In this document: positions 62,273 to 64,000 of the stretch, one piece after another
Layout of the letters: the number at the start of each line of letters is the position of its first letter
How positions within the stretch are numbered: the first letter of the stretch is position 1
Assembly: GCA_022649665.1 (NCBI GenBank)
Contig: JALCOL010000003.1
Coordinates: 1-64,000, forward strand
DNA from: Enterococcaceae bacterium
GTDB lineage: Bacteria > Bacillota > Bacilli > Lactobacillales > Enterococcaceae
DNA: 64,000 nucleotides
Reading direction: 5' to 3'
Made by a program: the position numbers and the translations under genes
Notes under the pieces: generated by a model
The model's database searches: none
What the model was told of the DNA's origin: nothing
Seen by the model: the letters and a program-made list of their open reading frames with translations, nothing else

Positions 62273-62300
62273 TATAATAGTGCTAACGTAAGCGTTTACT
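62273..62300 (+). promoter_or_regulatory. Promoter -10 with a downstream cre-like operator
   Basis: TATAAT (62273-62278) is followed by CGTAAGCGTTTACT (62287-62300), which matches the cre consensus except the first and last bases. A CcpA or LacI-type roadblock of the MFS-amidohydrolase transcript is plausible. Confidence 0.55.
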
Positions 62301-62325
62301 ACTAAGATAGAAAAGAGGAATCATA

Positions 62326-63519
62326 ATGGAAACTGATCTTGCAAAAGATCCTTCAAAAGGCCGCAGTATCAAAATCGTTTTTGCACTCATGGCGGGCTAT
62401 TCGATGGTCTACATGGACAAAAGCATGATCTCGACTGCGATTTTGCCGATCGCGAAGCAATTCTCGCTGAATGCCGGGCAGACCGGCTTGATCATGTCGG
62501 CATTTTTCCTGGGGTATTCATTGATGCAGATCCCGGGCGGCTGGCTGGCAGATAAGATCGGCGCGAAAAAAGTCCTGATGATCTCGCTGGCAACGATCTC
62601 GCTTTTCTCGTTTGCTTTCGGAGCGGTCAGCAGCTTGATGCTGTTCATGGTGATCCGCTTCTGCGCAGGGCTGGGACATGGGGGCTATCCGCCAAGTGTT
62701 TCAAAATCGATCGCGTCGAACTTTCCGTTGGAGCGACGGACGTTTATCCAATCGCTGATCCTGTCAACGTCAGGGATCGGCGGCATTTTAGCCTTTACGC
62801 TTGGCGCGAATCTCGTCGCTGCCAACTGGCGGTTTGCATATCTCGTATTGGGATCGCTCTTCGCCTTGGCACTCGTTATTGTCGGCTTGTTCGTGCCGAA
62901 CACGCCCGGTTCGCAAAAAAGCGATGCCCCGGGGATCCCGTTCAAAAAAGTCATTACCGATCGGAATGTGCTCGTGCTGTTTGCCGCAATGCTGCTCTTG
63001 AACTTTTTACTGTACGGCAATATGTCCTGGCTGCCTTCTTTCCTAGCGCATAAGTTTGGGCTCTCGATCACCCAAATCGGTTATTTATTAGCCGGCAATG
63101 CGATCTTCCAGACGCTTGCCACGATGTTCGCCGGCGTTTTGCTCTCGAAACTGTTTTTAGGAAAAGAGCGCGGCTTTATTTTGAGCGCGACGCTTCTATC
63201 AGCCGTACTGGTCTTGATCATGGTCAACTCCAGCAGCTTGGTTTTGGCAATGGTCGCACTGATTTTGGTCAGCATGATCTCGGTGAGTGCCTTCACCGCG
63301 ATTTTCACTCTGCCGCATAAAATCTTTGATCCGGCGATCATCGGCTCTTCGATCGGGATCATCAATACCGGCGGCACGCTGGGCGGCTTCTTAGCACCGA
63401 TGATCTTAGGGCAGCTGATCCAGCTCTCGGGCGGATCATTCACTTTGGCATTCGGTTTTATGGCCGCTGCGAGCGTCTTGTGCGGTTTGACCGTTCTCGG
63501 GGTGAAGCGCGAAGCATAG
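62326..63519 (+). CDS. MFS transporter of the ACS (anion:cation symporter) type
   Basis: A 397-residue, 12-helix MFS protein. MDKSMISTAILPIAKQFSLNAGQTGLIMSAFFLGYSLMQIPGGWLADKIGAKKVL is the ACS-type N-terminal pattern (hexuronate, phthalate and similar carriers). It is followed closely by an AbgB-type amidohydrolase, so it may import a conjugated acid. ATG 62326 has AGAGGAAT upstream. Confidence 0.85.
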   Translation: METDLAKDPSKGRSIKIVFALMAGYSMVYMDKSMISTAILPIAKQFSLNAGQTGLIMSAFFLGYSLMQIPGGWLADKIGAKKVLMISLATISLFSFAFGAVSSLMLFMVIRFCAGLGHGGYPPSVSKSIASNFPLERRTFIQSLILSTSGIGGILAFTLGANLVAANWRFAYLVLGSLFALALVIVGLFVPNTPGSQKSDAPGIPFKKVITDRNVLVLFAAMLLLNFLLYGNMSWLPSFLAHKFGLSITQIGYLLAGNAIFQTLATMFAGVLLSKLFLGKERGFILSATLLSAVLVLIMVNSSSLVLAMVALILVSMISVSAFTAIFTLPHKIFDPAIIGSSIGIINTGGTLGGFLAPMILGQLIQLSGGSFTLAFGFMAAASVLCGLTVLGVKREA

Positions 63520-63576
63520 TGATTGCAAAGAAGAATTGAGAAGAGTTGCAGCGATAGCAGAAAGCGAGGAAAACTG

Positions 63577-64000
63577 ATGACTCCAAAAGAAGAAATCACG
63601 CAAATCATTGAAGAGAAAAAACAAGAATTTATCGATGCCGCGGATCAAATCTGGGCTACTCCGGAAACGCGTTTTGCGACCGATCGATCCGTCGCAAACT
63701 TTTATCCGATCTTGGAACGGGAAGGCTTTCAAGTCGAAAAGGGCTTGGCGCATATGAAAAATGCGTTTGTCGCCACTTATGGCAGCGGCAAACCGGTGAT
63801 CGGGATCTTGGCAGAATATGACGCACTCGGCAACTTATCGCAAAAGGCGGACTGCGGCCAACATGATCCGCTGGTAAAAGGCGGCAACGGACACGGTTGC
63901 GGACATAACTTATTAGGGACGGGCTCGCTTGCCGGGGCAGTCGGGATCAAAGAATATATGAAGCGCCATGAACTCAAAGGCACGATCCAGCTTTTCGGCT
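63577..64000 (+). CDS. M20-family amidohydrolase (AbgB-like), 5' part
   Basis: The N-terminal 141 residues of an M20 metallo-amidohydrolase; the rest lies beyond the window. LAEYDALGNLSQKADC, GGNGHGCGHNLLGTGSLAGA and IKEYMKRHELKGTIQLFG match aminobenzoyl-glutamate hydrolase subunit B and relatives, with the HGCGHN metal site. ATG 63577 has CGAGGA upstream, 57 bp after the MFS carrier, so import and cleavage of an acyl-amino acid or similar conjugate is likely. Confidence 0.88.
   Translation, partial: MTPKEEITQIIEEKKQEFIDAADQIWATPETRFATDRSVANFYPILEREGFQVEKGLAHMKNAFVATYGSGKPVIGILAEYDALGNLSQKADCGQHDPLVKGGNGHGCGHNLLGTGSLAGAVGIKEYMKRHELKGTIQLFG

Noticed and set aside
1-64000. tRNA, rRNA or CRISPR arrays
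   Set aside because: No cloverleaf-like gene, rRNA segment or spaced direct repeats were seen; the only tandem repeats are the 8-bp operator copies at 26056-26087.

Overview
The window looks like chromosomal DNA from a low-to-moderate GC member of the Bacilli, most likely a Lactobacillaceae species. Support: the polA-mutM-coaE block next to murC, a tagatose-6-phosphate (LacABCD) pathway, an ECF transporter cassette, GtrA/GtrB-type envelope glycosylation genes, small GNAT/MFS/EamA genes with AGGAGG-type ribosome binding sites, and frequent TTG/GTG starts. I saw no rRNA, tRNA, CRISPR array or intact insertion sequence. The genus is not assigned.

Layout. 1-5.6 kb: the end of an unidentified gene, then a one-direction operon of yjbQ, an ECF S/T/A/A' transporter, a double-SIS sugar-phosphate protein and a second yjbQ copy broken by one in-frame stop. 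5.7-8.2 kb (minus): a class-I glutamine amidotransferase-like hydrolase and an aldehyde dehydrogenase. 8.4-22 kb (plus): an unknown hydrophilic protein, murC, a MarR/MFS efflux pair, a hotdog protein, a Bax-inhibitor-like protein, polA-mutM-coaE, and an ABC exporter with a very long coiled-coil permease. 22-23.6 kb: a flavodoxin divergent from a ferritin-like/VIT1 iron transporter. 23.6-30 kb: a galactitol-type PTS (IIA, IIB, IIC) divergent from a DeoR regulator and lacABCD, together probably a galactose-6-phosphate/tagatose pathway. 30-37.7 kb: transporters, a glutathione peroxidase, GtrA/GtrB genes, a stress protein, and a divergent pair of a small sigma factor and a ComK-like competence regulator.

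38-56 kb: a large exopolysaccharide/wall-polysaccharide locus, all on the plus strand. It starts with galU, a membrane nucleotide-sugar dehydratase and a priming sugar transferase. It continues through a clearly AT-rich core (about 41.5-50.2 kb) with epimerase, glycosyltransferases, a TagF-like protein, Wzy and Wzx. It then returns to host-like composition with a second galU, a DUF4422 transferase, glf, another transferase and a second flippase. The two near-identical galU genes bracket the AT-rich core, which suggests an exchangeable cassette.

56-59 kb: a HicA/HicB toxin-antitoxin pair with a palindromic operator, DUF1659 and DUF2922 small proteins, and a phage-like lysis cassette (coiled-coil membrane protein, LLH-type holin, amidase with wall-binding repeats) with no other phage genes. 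59-64 kb: a small ArsD-like protein with a cysteine-rich tail, an AraC regulator fused to a degenerate GH39-like domain, an MFS carrier, and an M20 amidohydrolase cut off by the window end.

The most notable non-gene structures are a dispersed terminator-associated repeat in three copies (22.1, 38.95 and 59.85 kb), a hairpin between the Shine-Dalgarno and the start codon of the ComK-like gene, 8-bp tandem operator repeats at the PTS/DeoR promoter, and several perfect palindromic operators.
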